Shown in pieces: positions 27,502-36,603 of a stretch of DNA of 64,000 nt; position 1 is the stretch's first letter; each line of letters begins with the position of its first letter. A model generated the notes under the pieces. The model searched no databases. It worked only from the letters and a program-made list of their open reading frames with translations, and had not been told where the DNA came from. Source of the stretch: DATKJY01 sp964540105 (GTDB taxonomy: Bacteria; Zixibacteria; MSB-5A5; GN15; FEB-12); the NCBI GenBank assembly GCA_964540105.1, contig CAZILL010000001.1, positions 1 through 64,000 on the forward strand, read 5' to 3'. The translations under genes and the position numbers were made by a program.

Positions 27502-28665
27502 TTACTGCGAGCGAACCAGGATCGATCGCTTCGTGTATTCCTGCATCGGTTTCGGAATCTCAAGCCGGTGGCGATCCTCTTCCGAATCGAGCGCAGTCTG
27601 GACAGACGCAACTTTCCCGTCCCGTACCTTTAGGGCCCAATCGGGGTCCAGCAGCAAGGCGCGTCCGAGCGCCGCCAATTCGACGCCGTCGGCCAGAACC
27701 CGAAGAGCCTGGTCGGGATGCACAATCGATCCAACGCCGATAACGGCAACCTGTGAGGGAAGCGCCTGTCGAATCAACAGGGTCGGGTGTGTCCCCGATG
27801 GATAGTGCGTGTATAGCCCAACGCCATACTCCCACGACGACACATGGACAAAGTCGATGCCAAGCGGGACAATCAGCCGTAACAGCTCGATGGTGTCGTA
27901 GGTCGTGTAGCCATCCGGTTCCGGTTCTTCAGGCGAGACCCGATAGGAGATCGGGAAGTTATTCCCGACTTCCGAACGGACCGCCTTGATGACCTCGGAG
28001 GCGAATCGGGCACGGTTGCTCAGGCGATGACAGAGATCGATGGAGTCATGCTGTTCATGCCGGTCGCAGTGATCGCAACGGCAGTCGCCTCCCCAAGCGT
28101 CGTCTCGCTTGTTCGTGAAGGGGGAGAAGAACTGCTGAAACAGGTACGTGTTCGCCCCGTGCAGTTCGATACCGGTAAAGCCTGCTCGCTTAGCGCGCCC
28201 CGCCGCTCGCGAAAACGCCTCGATAATCATCGAGATTTCCGACTCCGTCATCGCATTGGGAAGTTCCGACGTTCCTCGCCGATTGTGAACAGCAGATGGA
28301 GCGATCGGCGGTCGGCCGGCAAACTCCTTGCGCGCTGCGTTCCCGCCATGATGAATTTGCAGAAACGAGGCGGCCCCGAAGCGGTTTATCCCCTCGGCAC
28401 ATCGCTCGAGCGACGGTATCAGCGAATCAAGATGGCATCCGACTTGCCGCTCGAAAGAATGACCACTTTTGTGGCAGTAGCAGGCCGGGGTCATGATCAG
28501 ACCAATGCCGGAGGCTGCCCGGCGGGCGAGATAAGCGATTTCCTCAGAGGAGAACGCGCCGTCATACTCTCCGGAAACAGTCGTCATCGGAGCCATCACC
28601 AACCGGTTGGTAAGCGAGAGCTTGTTCGCAATTCTCAGTGGTTCAAATAGCGAAGCGTATGACAC
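27502..28665 (-). CDS. Old Yellow Enzyme-family NADH:flavin oxidoreductase with Cys/His-rich insertion
   Basis: 387 residues from a GTG at 28665 (an in-frame stop lies just upstream). It is an FMN-binding TIM barrel of the OYE family: N-terminal LFEPLRIANKLSLTNRLVMAPM, the substrate-binding HGAN motif (H169, N172), and a late phosphate-binding stretch (DGVELAALGRALLLDPDWALKV). The family usually reads GGSLENRARF after the active-site loop. Here ~20 residues are inserted (about 194-215) with C195, C197, C200, H203, H206, C212 and H213, resembling a metal site. The C-terminal FeS/FAD domains of the long 2,4-dienoyl-CoA reductase type are absent. Likely an NAD(P)H-dependent ene-reductase in the cytoplasm; the substrate is unknown. 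It is divergent from the LolA-like gene across 200 bases. Confidence 0.88.
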   Translation of the reverse strand: MSYASLFEPLRIANKLSLTNRLVMAPMTTVSGEYDGAFSSEEIAYLARRAASGIGLIMTPACYCHKSGHSFERQVGCHLDSLIPSLERCAEGINRFGAASFLQIHHGGNAARKEFAGRPPIAPSAVHNRRGTSELPNAMTESEISMIIEAFSRAAGRAKRAGFTGIELHGANTYLFQQFFSPFTNKRDDAWGGDCRCDHCDRHEQHDSIDLCHRLSNRARFASEVIKAVRSEVGNNFPISYRVSPEEPEPDGYTTYDTIELLRLIVPLGIDFVHVSSWEYGVGLYTHYPSGTHPTLLIRQALPSQVAVIGVGSIVHPDQALRVLADGVELAALGRALLLDPDWALKVRDGKVASVQTALDSEEDRHRLEIPKPMQEYTKRSILVRSQ

Positions 28666-28865
28666 GCACAGAACTTACGGGAAAGATGCCGGAGTGGCAA
28701 GCGCTTCATCGTCGACCGCCAACGCAACATCAATCCCGATACCGCGTAATAATCTCTGTTGCCGGAGATTCGCGGAACCTGTTTCTTGTGGGTCATAGTC
28801 CTTTGGATGATAATGAAACTATTCACGCATAATCGCAATCAAGAGCATTGCAAGGAGAAGACAGG

Positions 28866-29690
28866 ATGTTTCGGAAGATCGTAACCGTGGCGGCGATGGC
28901 CGCACTTGTGACCAGCATGGCATCGGCCCAGACGGTGGATGAAATTATCGCCAAGAGCAACGCCGCCCGGGGCGGGCTCGATCGCATCAAAGCGATTACC
29001 TCAAGCCAGATGGTCGGCAAGGGCTTCATGCAGGGAATGGAACTCCCCATGACGATCGTGTGGAAACGCCCGAATCGGGTACGCATGGAGATGACCATCC
29101 AGGGAAAAGTGATTATTCAAGCGTTTGACAGTACCAGCGGGTGGATGATCATGCCGCTCATGGGGTCGACTGATCCGGAGAAGATGACTGCGGAAGACTC
29201 CAAGGAGATCGCCAAGCGGGCTGACTTTGACGGTGATCTCGTCGATTACCAGAAGAAAGGGCACAAGGTCGAATTTGTCGGCAAAGAGGATCTTGATGGC
29301 GCTCCGGCCTACAAGCTCAAGGTGACGTTGAAGAATGGGGATATCGAGTATGTATTTATCGACGCCGAATCGAGTCTTGAGCTGAAACGGATCAGCAAGG
29401 TCAAGAGTCAAGGGGCGGAGATCGAGATTGAAACCTTCTCCAGCGATTACAAACCGGTCGACAGCGTCCTCTTTCCCCATGCTATCGAAAGTAAGGTCAA
29501 AGGACAGACCGCCATGCAGTTGACTTTTGAGAAGATTGAATTCAATGTGCCGGTCGCCGATTCGGTCTTTGTGATGCCGGCCAAGAAGGCTGTTGACACG
29601 ACCGGCAAAGCTGCGTCGGACTCGGGAACTGTGGCGCCGGCCAAGAAACCCGTGGAAAAGCAGGGTGAAGGGAAAAAGGGGAAGTCATGA
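28866..29690 (+). CDS. LolA-like outer-membrane lipoprotein-sorting family protein
   Basis: 274 residues from the ATG at 28866, with AAGGAG eight to ten bases upstream. A signal peptide (FRKIVTVAAMAALVTSMASA) is followed by TVDEIIAKSNAARGGLDRI, a typical opening of LolA/LolB-like periplasmic proteins. The rest is a regular beta-rich pattern (MELPMTIVWKRPNRVRMEMT, APAYKLKVTLKNG) as in half-barrel lipid carriers. The last ~25 residues are a Lys/Pro/Ala-rich low-complexity tail. It overlaps the next gene by ATGA, so the two are translationally coupled. A hydrophobic-ligand carrier in the periplasm is inferred; it need not be the housekeeping LolA. Confidence 0.75.
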   Translation: MFRKIVTVAAMAALVTSMASAQTVDEIIAKSNAARGGLDRIKAITSSQMVGKGFMQGMELPMTIVWKRPNRVRMEMTIQGKVIIQAFDSTSGWMIMPLMGSTDPEKMTAEDSKEIAKRADFDGDLVDYQKKGHKVEFVGKEDLDGAPAYKLKVTLKNGDIEYVFIDAESSLELKRISKVKSQGAEIEIETFSSDYKPVDSVLFPHAIESKVKGQTAMQLTFEKIEFNVPVADSVFVMPAKKAVDTTGKAASDSGTVAPAKKPVEKQGEGKKGKS

Positions 29691-32600
29691 TCTCAAATCC
29701 CACCACCAAGTGGGGCTTCTCAAAGAGCAGTATCATTCGTGCCCTAGTCGTGGCGCTGGCGCTCTGTGCCGTTGTGACCCCGGTCGGGTCGGCGGTTTCG
29801 ATCGATTCGTACACGTTTGGCGCGCTCGAAGCACGTCATATCGGCCCGGCTGCCATGAGCGGACGGATCATGGCGATTGATGCGGTCGCCGCCGATCCGC
29901 GGATAATCTATGTCGGATCGGCCAGCGGCGGAGTCTGGAAGTCAGTGAATGGCGGGACAACCTTCAAGCCGATATTCGACAAATACACACAGTCGATCGG
30001 GGCCGTCGCCATCGATCAAGCACACCCGGATACAGTCTGGGTGGGGACCGGGGAGTCCTGCGTACGCAATAGTGTCTCCATAGGGACCGGCCTCTACCGG
30101 ACAACTGACGGTGGCGAAAGCTGGGAAGAGATGGGGCTGAAGGATTCTGAGCGGATCGCTCGTGTTGTCGTGAATCCAGCTAACAGTAATCATGTCTATG
30201 TTGCCGCGCTGGGACATCTCTGGAATGCCAACACCGAGCGCGGATTTTATCGCACAATCGACGGCGGCAAAAGCTGGGAGCGAACGCTCTACGTTGACTC
30301 GACTACCGGATGCGCTGATATCGCGATCGAGCCGAAGAATTCAAATATCATTTATGCCGCGATGTGGGAATTCCGCCGCTGGCCTTATTTCTTCTCCTCT
30401 GGGGGGAAAGGAAGTGGCCTGTACAAATCGACTGACTCCGGCAAAACCTGGAAGAAGCTGACCAAAGGGCTTCCGACGGGCAATCTCGGCCGCATCGGGT
30501 TGGCCGTCGCGCCGTCGCGCCCTGGGATGGTGTATGCTGTGGTCGAATCGGAGAAGAACGGTCTGTACCGTTCCGACGATTTCGGCGAAACCTGGAAACA
30601 GACCAACACATCATTCAATGTTCAGGCACGCCCGTTCTATTTCAGTCACGTTGCGGTCGATCCGGTCGACTCGTTTCGTGTTTACAAGCCGGGCGTGACG
30701 CTATCGGTTAGTGATGATGGGGGCGAGTCATTCACGAGTCCGTTCCGAGGGGGCGGCGACATTCACAGCGATCTGCATTCACTCTGGATCAACCCAAAAG
30801 ACCCTATGCAGATCATGGTGGGGACCGACGGAGGCCTTTACCTTTCACACGACAAAGGGAACACCTGGAATTTTGTCCAGAACCTCCCCCTCTCTCAATT
30901 CTATCACGTCGCGTATGACATGGAGTACCCGTACAATGTGTACGGCGGCCTTCAGGACAATGGCAGCTGGCGCGGTCCATCACGCAGTCCCGGCGGCGTC
31001 GAGAACAAGGATTGGCGCAATCTCGGAGGTGGGGATGGCTTCTGCGTAATTCCGGATCCGACCGACAAGGACATTGTGTATTGGGAATATCAGGGCGGAA
31101 ACGCCATTCGACGGCACGAGTCCTCCCAGGAGGTCAAAGACATTCAACCGAGTCCCGGCGCAGGAGAGCCAAAACTCCGCTTCAACTGGAATACACCACT
31201 GGCCACCAGCCCAAGTGATCCACGCACGCTGTATATCGGTTCCCAGTATCTCTATCGTACGCTCAACAAGGGGGAATCGTGGGAGAGGATTTCTCCCGAC
31301 CTTACAACCGACGATCCCAAGAAGAAGAAACAGGAGGAGTCGGGCGGTATCACGGTCGACAATTCGACCGCGGAGAACCACTGCACGATATTTACGATTG
31401 GTGAATCCCCTCAGGATTCGAAAGTGATCTGGGCCGGCACCGACGATGGTAATCTGCAGGTAACTCAGGATGGCGGACAACATTGGTCCAATACCGCGGG
31501 TGCTGTCAAGGGACTTCCCAAGTGCACGTGGTGCAGCTCGGTGGAACCCAGCCACTATGACCGAGGCACGGCGTACGCGACCTTCGACGGCCATCAGACC
31601 GGCGATATGAAAACATATGTCTACCGCACGACTGATTTCGGTAAGAGCTGGACGTCGCTTGTAACCGATTCGATCAAAGGGTACGCGCATGTGATTCGGG
31701 AGGATCTCGTCAATCCGAATCTACTCTTTCTCGGCACAGAATTCGGTTTGTACGTCTCTGTCGATGGCGGCGCTCAATGGGCCCGGTTCACCGGTAATTT
31801 CCCCGCCGTCGCGGTGTATGACATTGCCGTTCACCCGCGTGAATCTGACTTGATTGTGGCTACCCACGGGAGGGGCTTCCTGATCGTCGACGACCTCACC
31901 CCCCTGCGGCAGATCACGAGCGCCGTGCTGGAGTCAGAGGCTTGCATGTTGTCGTCACGTCCGGCCGCAATACGAATTCCGATTTATGAACAGAGCTTCC
32001 CCGGGGATGCCGAGTTTGCCGGACGCAACCCGGCGGAAGTGGCCGCGATCACGTACTATCTGAAGCAGCGCCACGTGTTTGGCGATCTGCGCGTCGAAGT
32101 GTACGATTCGACCGGAGCGGTGATCAATCGTCTCCCGGGAGGCAAGCGGCGCGGTTTGAATCGGGTCCTGTGGTTCATGCGGCAGAAACCACCGAAAGTG
32201 GCACCGGCGGCGACCCTTGGTGGAGGAGCGCTCTTCGGCCCGACAGTGCCCGAAGGAACGTACACCGTGAAGGTCATCCGCACGAAAGACACGCTCGTGG
32301 GGACCGTGGCCATTGTTGCCGATCCCAAGTCCCCACATTCGACCCTCGAACGAGCGGAACAGGCAACCACCGTTCGCAAGCTCTACAGCATGCAGGAGCA
32401 ACTAGCTTTCACCGCCGATGCCTGCACTGACGCCCGTGATCAGGCGAAGGCGCTGGCCAGCGGGATGCCCAAAGCGGACGCACTGAAGAAATCGCTGACT
32501 CGATTCGCTGATCAACTTGATTCGCTCCACAAGACGCTGGTGGCTACAAAGCCGAGCTGGCTCAGCGGAGAGAGGCAACTGCGAGAGAGAATCGTCGATC

Positions 32601-32806
32601 TGTATGGCGGCGTTTCCAGTTACGGCGGCCGCCCCTCTCAGACACAGCTGGAACAGCTGACTGTGCTCGAAAGGGAAGTGGCCAAAGCGGACACCGATTT
32701 CAACAGCGCGCTGGGTGGATTGTCTACCCTGAACCTGCAGATCGAGAAGAGAAAACTCCAGCCGATCAAGCCCTTGAACAAAGAAGCCTACGACAAGAAG
32801 CAATAG
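29687..32806 (+). CDS. Large secreted VPS10/BNR-type beta-propeller protein
   Basis: 1039 residues, with its start overlapping the LolA-like gene by four bases. A signal peptide or N-terminal anchor spans ~18-36. Roughly eleven Asp-box (SxDxGxxW) repeats run through residues ~70-720: SVNGGTTF, TTDGGESW, TIDGGKSW, STDSGKTW, SDDFGETW, SHDKGNTW, TQDGGQHW, TTDFGKSW, SVDGGAQW and others. This is typical of the sortilin N-terminal/VPS10 or 'photosystem II stability factor-like' propellers found in secreted bacterial proteins. After residue ~750 comes a beta-sandwich-like segment (GTYTVKVIRTKDTLVGTV), then ~150 residues of mostly helical, charged sequence. No catalytic residues identify an enzyme. 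It is an exported protein of unknown function, often annotated as a glycosyl hydrolase, which I would not assert. Confidence 0.8.
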   Translation: MISNPTTKWGFSKSSIIRALVVALALCAVVTPVGSAVSIDSYTFGALEARHIGPAAMSGRIMAIDAVAADPRIIYVGSASGGVWKSVNGGTTFKPIFDKYTQSIGAVAIDQAHPDTVWVGTGESCVRNSVSIGTGLYRTTDGGESWEEMGLKDSERIARVVVNPANSNHVYVAALGHLWNANTERGFYRTIDGGKSWERTLYVDSTTGCADIAIEPKNSNIIYAAMWEFRRWPYFFSSGGKGSGLYKSTDSGKTWKKLTKGLPTGNLGRIGLAVAPSRPGMVYAVVESEKNGLYRSDDFGETWKQTNTSFNVQARPFYFSHVAVDPVDSFRVYKPGVTLSVSDDGGESFTSPFRGGGDIHSDLHSLWINPKDPMQIMVGTDGGLYLSHDKGNTWNFVQNLPLSQFYHVAYDMEYPYNVYGGLQDNGSWRGPSRSPGGVENKDWRNLGGGDGFCVIPDPTDKDIVYWEYQGGNAIRRHESSQEVKDIQPSPGAGEPKLRFNWNTPLATSPSDPRTLYIGSQYLYRTLNKGESWERISPDLTTDDPKKKKQEESGGITVDNSTAENHCTIFTIGESPQDSKVIWAGTDDGNLQVTQDGGQHWSNTAGAVKGLPKCTWCSSVEPSHYDRGTAYATFDGHQTGDMKTYVYRTTDFGKSWTSLVTDSIKGYAHVIREDLVNPNLLFLGTEFGLYVSVDGGAQWARFTGNFPAVAVYDIAVHPRESDLIVATHGRGFLIVDDLTPLRQITSAVLESEACMLSSRPAAIRIPIYEQSFPGDAEFAGRNPAEVAAITYYLKQRHVFGDLRVEVYDSTGAVINRLPGGKRRGLNRVLWFMRQKPPKVAPAATLGGGALFGPTVPEGTYTVKVIRTKDTLVGTVAIVADPKSPHSTLERAEQATTVRKLYSMQEQLAFTADACTDARDQAKALASGMPKADALKKSLTRFADQLDSLHKTLVATKPSWLSGERQLRERIVDLYGGVSSYGGRPSQTQLEQLTVLEREVAKADTDFNSALGGLSTLNLQIEKRKLQPIKPLNKEAYDKKQ

Positions 32807-33228
32807 CGGCGTAAACTTTCGGAGTCCTGCCGGCCCTGTCCGGCAGGAGTCCCTCTTCGCAAGTCATCTACGATCGTAGATTGATTTCATCGATTTTAAG
32901 CCAATTATAAGGCTATCCTTATGGCAGTCTAAGCTCTGAGTTGTTTCTTATTACAGAGAGAATTGGAATGACAACTGAGATCGACAGAGCGGATTGTGCA
33001 GCACAGCGGCGTTCGGCGCCAATGGAGACGTTGACAACAAGACACTAACCCCAGTTCCTCCCTCTGATCCCCCCCCAGGGTGGCAGTATGTTGAGCGCTC
33101 GGAGAGCATAACGAGCCTCTCGAACCTGTCACCCTGGTCCTGTTTTCGGGCTGGGGGAGGGGGGCGCTTTTTGATACTGCGGGGCGGATTGTTTTGCGTA
33201 TCTTGGCCTACGTTGGGAGAATAACACT
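32807..33228. other. Intergenic region with inverted repeats upstream of the two-component system
   Basis: 422 bases with no convincing gene. A 9-bp stem TCCTGCCGG/CCGGCAGGA (32825-32848) may end the preceding transcript, though no T-run follows. A perfect 16-base palindrome, ATCTACGATCGTAGAT (32866-32881), could be an operator. CCAGGGTGGCAG (33075-33086) and CTGTCACCCTGG (33126-33137) form a long imperfect inverted repeat. GGGAGAA just before 33229 is the ribosome-binding site of the response regulator. Confidence 0.5.
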
Positions 33229-33900
33229 ATGCGCATTTTGATCGTTGAAGATGAACCCGGCATCGCCACCTTCCTGAGGGAAGGATTGTCCGAGGAGGGG
33301 TATCGGGTCGAAGTGGCCGCGGACGGCTCGTCGGGATTGGAGATGGCTCTGGTTAACGACTATGATCTGCTGATTCTGGACTGGATGCTGCCCGGTGTGA
33401 GCGGTATCGAACTCTGTCGACAGTTTCGTAGAAACAATACCGACACTCCCATCATCCTGCTGACCGCCAAAGACACGGCCCAAGATGTTGTGTTCGGATT
33501 GGACAGCGGCGTCAACGACTATATCCGCAAGCCGTTTAATTTTGACGAACTCCTTGCCCGAATTCGAGTGCAGCTTCGCCCAAAAGCAACGGAAACATCC
33601 CCTCTTACTCTGGGAGAAATCAGGATCGACCTCGAAGCTCATCAGGTGTGGTTTGGCACAACGCCGATTGAACTTACTTTCAAGGAGTTTTCACTCCTGG
33701 AGTTTCTCGTTCGCAACAAGGGAAAGGTCTGTACCCGCGCCCGAATTCTTGAGCATATCTGGGACATCAATTATCGGACAGACACATCGGTGATAGACGT
33801 GTACATCAATTATCTCCGTCGCAAACTCGAGGTCGTTGGCGGTGGCGACTATATCCAGACCGTCCGTGGGGTCGGATATGTTGTCCGGGATCCCGCATGA
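33229..33900 (+). CDS. OmpR/PhoB-family response regulator
   Basis: 223 residues, with GGGAGAA before the ATG. The receiver domain has the acidic pair in VEDEPG, the phospho-acceptor D51 (LLILDWMLPG), T79 (ILLTAKD) and K101 (YIRKPFNFDELLARI). The C-terminal winged-helix DNA-binding domain carries the usual motifs (LTFKEFSLLEFLVRNKG, DTSVIDVYINYLRRKLE, IQTVRGVGYVVR). It overlaps the sensor kinase by four bases (ATGA), a standard two-component pair. The electron-transfer gene set begins about 1.8 kb downstream on the same strand, so it is a candidate target; this is inferred from position only. Confidence 0.95.
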   Translation: MRILIVEDEPGIATFLREGLSEEGYRVEVAADGSSGLEMALVNDYDLLILDWMLPGVSGIELCRQFRRNNTDTPIILLTAKDTAQDVVFGLDSGVNDYIRKPFNFDELLARIRVQLRPKATETSPLTLGEIRIDLEAHQVWFGTTPIELTFKEFSLLEFLVRNKGKVCTRARILEHIWDINYRTDTSVIDVYINYLRRKLEVVGGGDYIQTVRGVGYVVRDPA

Positions 33901-35300
33901 ATCTGAAACTGCGCACGCGCATCGCGCTTCTGTATGTCGTTTCGACCGGATTGTTGGTTGGCTCCCTGTTTGTGGCTATCTACTCGATTGCGGCCCATAC
34001 CATGGACAATCACTTTGATGACGCCCTGCTCGCCGAATATGAGGAAGTCACTTCCAGCATGGCTATCGAGAATGGGAAGGTCAACGTGTTTGGCTCAAAT
34101 GAATGGACCGAGCAGGAACACGGGCAGGCGGAAACTTCGCCCGTGTTTCTTGAAGCCGTTGATTGTTCAGGGAGAACGGTGCTCCGATCTGCCAATCTCC
34201 GCGATTTGCATCTGCACTTTGATTCATCCCAACGAGCGATAACCTATCTGAATGCTGTTCTCGGTACGGCTGACGTAAGGCAGGTACAGGGTCCTGTTTA
34301 CGGTATCGCCGACAGCGTCAGTGGTTACTTGATCGTTGCCGAAGGACGAAGTAACGCCGATGAACTCTTGCGTCATCTTCAGTTGGTGATGCTGATCTCG
34401 TTTCCCATTGTGATCGGCGTAATCTTTGGCGTCAGCGTTATGTTCGGCGGCCAGATTGTTGCGCCGGTGAACACTATCATCACGACCGCCGAGCGCATTA
34501 CGAAAGAGAACCTCGATGACCGCATTCCGCTGCCGGTTCGTCACGACGAACTTTATCGCATGACCGCCACGATCAATAAGCTCCTGGAACGACTTCAGGA
34601 CGCGCTCCTTCGAGAACAACAGTTCACTGCCGACGCCGCGCATGAACTCCGTACGCCCTTGGCAACTCTCAAGGGAACGCTCGAAGTGCTCATCCGCCAT
34701 CCGCGCGAACCACATCAGTACGTAGAGAAAGTCACGTATTGCCTGGGCGAAGTGAATCGTGTCTCCGCTATGGTCGAGCAATTGCTGTTCTTGGCCCGCT
34801 ATGAAAGCGGCGCGATCAAACCGTCGACCGAATCGGTTGAGCTGGTTGCCCTGATCGGGCGAGTGCTGCACCGCCTCGATCCGCTCATCACGCGCAAGGA
34901 GATCGTGGTCACGACTCAGTCGCCCAAGCGAGCGGTTGTCACCGGCGACGCCATGATGATCGAGATCATCCTTGAGAATATTGTCTCCAACGCCGTAAAG
35001 TATTCAACGCTTGGACAGCCTCTCGAGATCGAGATCGGCGTCGACGCCTTCTCGACCCGATGCACAGTAACCGATCATGGGGTGGGCATGACCGACGATC
35101 AGCTGCAGAAAGTATTTCATCGATTCTATCGCTCGGGTGAGCCGCGAACCTCTCAGATCTCAGGTTTTGGACTCGGCCTCGCGCTCGTACGCCGTATGGC
35201 CGACTTGCAGGGGATCGACGTGACCGCGATCAGCCAGCCAAGCCAGGGATCGTCCTTTACTGTTCACTTTCCGGACACACCCAGTGCGCCCCTTGCATGA
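33897..35300 (+). CDS. Membrane sensor histidine kinase (HAMP-HisKA-HATPase)
   Basis: 467 residues. Transmembrane helices at ~9-31 and ~163-185 flank a ~130-residue periplasmic sensor domain of no recognised family. A HAMP linker follows (~185-237), then the HisKA motif with H249 (DAAHELRTPLATLKG), the ATPase N-box (ENIVSNAVKYS) and G-boxes (DHGVGM, GFGLGLALVRR). All catalytic elements are present. It is translated with the preceding response regulator through the ATGA overlap. The periplasmic domain faces the compartment where the downstream multiheme cytochromes would act; the signal sensed is unknown. Confidence 0.95.
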   Translation: MNLKLRTRIALLYVVSTGLLVGSLFVAIYSIAAHTMDNHFDDALLAEYEEVTSSMAIENGKVNVFGSNEWTEQEHGQAETSPVFLEAVDCSGRTVLRSANLRDLHLHFDSSQRAITYLNAVLGTADVRQVQGPVYGIADSVSGYLIVAEGRSNADELLRHLQLVMLISFPIVIGVIFGVSVMFGGQIVAPVNTIITTAERITKENLDDRIPLPVRHDELYRMTATINKLLERLQDALLREQQFTADAAHELRTPLATLKGTLEVLIRHPREPHQYVEKVTYCLGEVNRVSAMVEQLLFLARYESGAIKPSTESVELVALIGRVLHRLDPLITRKEIVVTTQSPKRAVVTGDAMMIEIILENIVSNAVKYSTLGQPLEIEIGVDAFSTRCTVTDHGVGMTDDQLQKVFHRFYRSGEPRTSQISGFGLGLALVRRMADLQGIDVTAISQPSQGSSFTVHFPDTPSAPLA

Positions 35301-35664
35301 GAATGAGGTATGTATCGTCTTGTCAGGAAACAGGTTATAACATCAGGTCGAATAAGGCAAAATTTGACCCATGTTATCTATGACAGGAGGCAATAACAGA
35401 GGCCAGTTCCACCCTACTGAGGAGAGAACTAGGCTCTGGTTCAAATTGGTACGTTTTTTATGTTGTTTCCCGAGGACGTTTCCTTTAGTTTGTGAGTAGC
35501 GTCGCCGATATAGTCACTGTATAGGTGGTGTTGGTTGAGGCATCCTTTGTGGGCGGGCAAGTGGATGTCATTACAGGACTTAACGGGCGATCAACGCCGG
35601 TCGTTGACGACTGGCAATTTTACCCCTTTACGCGCGGGAATTGTGGGATGAGCAAGGTATGTCT
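35301..35664. other. Intergenic region before the electron-transfer genes
   Basis: About 360 bases without a plausible gene. A GTTAT/ATAAC inverted repeat flanks AGGAGG near 35370-35396. I found no promoter with good boxes and spacing, so I cannot say whether the cytochrome genes have their own promoter or are read through from the two-component genes. Confidence 0.4.
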
Positions 35665-36588
35665 ATGAATGTAGCCACCGCTTCTCGGACGCACGAGCCT
35701 CAGAGCACACCGGCGCGCGATTCGGAACCGCACAATATCTGGCTGCGCATTCTGTATCTCGTGTCGTTTGCCGTGATCATTGGATTCCTGGTCGACGGAT
35801 ATTCGTACTATTTGCTCCCGTACGCCGATCGTCCTCATCATGACCTGTACCGCGAACTACGCCCGGCGGGAACTCGTGGCTTGGGGTTCGGAGTGATCGG
35901 GGCGGCCATGATGCTGGCGATGTTGCTGTACACACTTCGCAAGCGCACAAAAATGATGGGGAAGGTCGGCTCGCGCCGCTTCTGGCTGCAGCTTCACATC
36001 TACCTGGGTATCATGGGGCCGCTTTTGATCGTGCTGCACACGTCGTTCAAAGTGCAGGGGCTGGTGGCGGTTGGCTTCTGGTCCATGGTGATTGTGACGC
36101 TGAGCGGCTACTTTGGTCGATACCTGTACCGGAAGATACCCCACGATTTCGAGGGAGAGGAGTTGACCCTCAAGGAGCTCGAGCAAATGAGCAAGGAGTT
36201 TACCAAGCAGCTACAAGGGGAATACAGATTGGATGATGATACGATCGCCTGGATTGATAAGCTCGGCGATGGGGTATCTCGGAAGACCGGTACCTTCCGC
36301 GTGCTGCTTGAGACGATTACGGCCGATCTTCTGCAGTTCCTTACCTATCGCCGCTTGCATCGGCGACTGTCCCGAAAACTGATTCTGCCGGCCTCGACCA
36401 TGCACCATTTGATGCAGCTGATTCATAGTCGAGCCGCTCTTCGCCGTGAAATGCTGGCGTGGAACCAAATGCATGAGTTGTTTCATTACTGGCACGTGTT
36501 TCACAAACCCTTTGCGATAGTGATGTACGCTGTCATGGTCGTGCACATTGGAGTTGCCTTTTGGACCGGATATACGTGGATTTTTTAG
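35665..36588 (+). CDS. Diheme b-type membrane cytochrome (quinone-side electron carrier)
   Basis: 307 residues from the ATG at 35665, which has AAGG seven bases upstream; ATG 35659 and TTG 35641 are alternatives. Five hydrophobic helices are seen, at ~28-48, 71-91, 108-128, 135-155 and 281-301. Two helices each carry a His pair 14 positions apart: H111/H125 (LHIYLGIMGPLLIVLH) and H280/H294 (HKPFAIVMYAVMVVH). This H-x13-H arrangement on two helices is the ligand pattern of two stacked b hemes, as in bc-type and related quinol-oxidising cytochromes. A ~120-residue charged loop separates helices 4 and 5. Inferred role: exchange of electrons between membrane quinones and the multiheme cytochrome encoded 15 bases downstream. 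I cannot name an exact family. Confidence 0.8.
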   Translation: MNVATASRTHEPQSTPARDSEPHNIWLRILYLVSFAVIIGFLVDGYSYYLLPYADRPHHDLYRELRPAGTRGLGFGVIGAAMMLAMLLYTLRKRTKMMGKVGSRRFWLQLHIYLGIMGPLLIVLHTSFKVQGLVAVGFWSMVIVTLSGYFGRYLYRKIPHDFEGEELTLKELEQMSKEFTKQLQGEYRLDDDTIAWIDKLGDGVSRKTGTFRVLLETITADLLQFLTYRRLHRRLSRKLILPASTMHHLMQLIHSRAALRREMLAWNQMHELFHYWHVFHKPFAIVMYAVMVVHIGVAFWTGYTWIF

Positions 36589-36603
36589 GGGGCGGAAGAC
36601 AAA

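Noticed and set aside
16160..32806. Sialidase/glycosyl hydrolase calls for the BNR-containing proteins
   Set aside because: Asp-box repeats alone mark propeller folds; no sialidase catalytic Arg/Tyr/Asp pattern or other hydrolase motif was seen.
32994..33224. 76-residue plus-strand open frame upstream of the response regulator
   Set aside because: No ribosome site, low-complexity Pro/Ser/Gly composition, and it spans the inverted repeats of the intergenic region.
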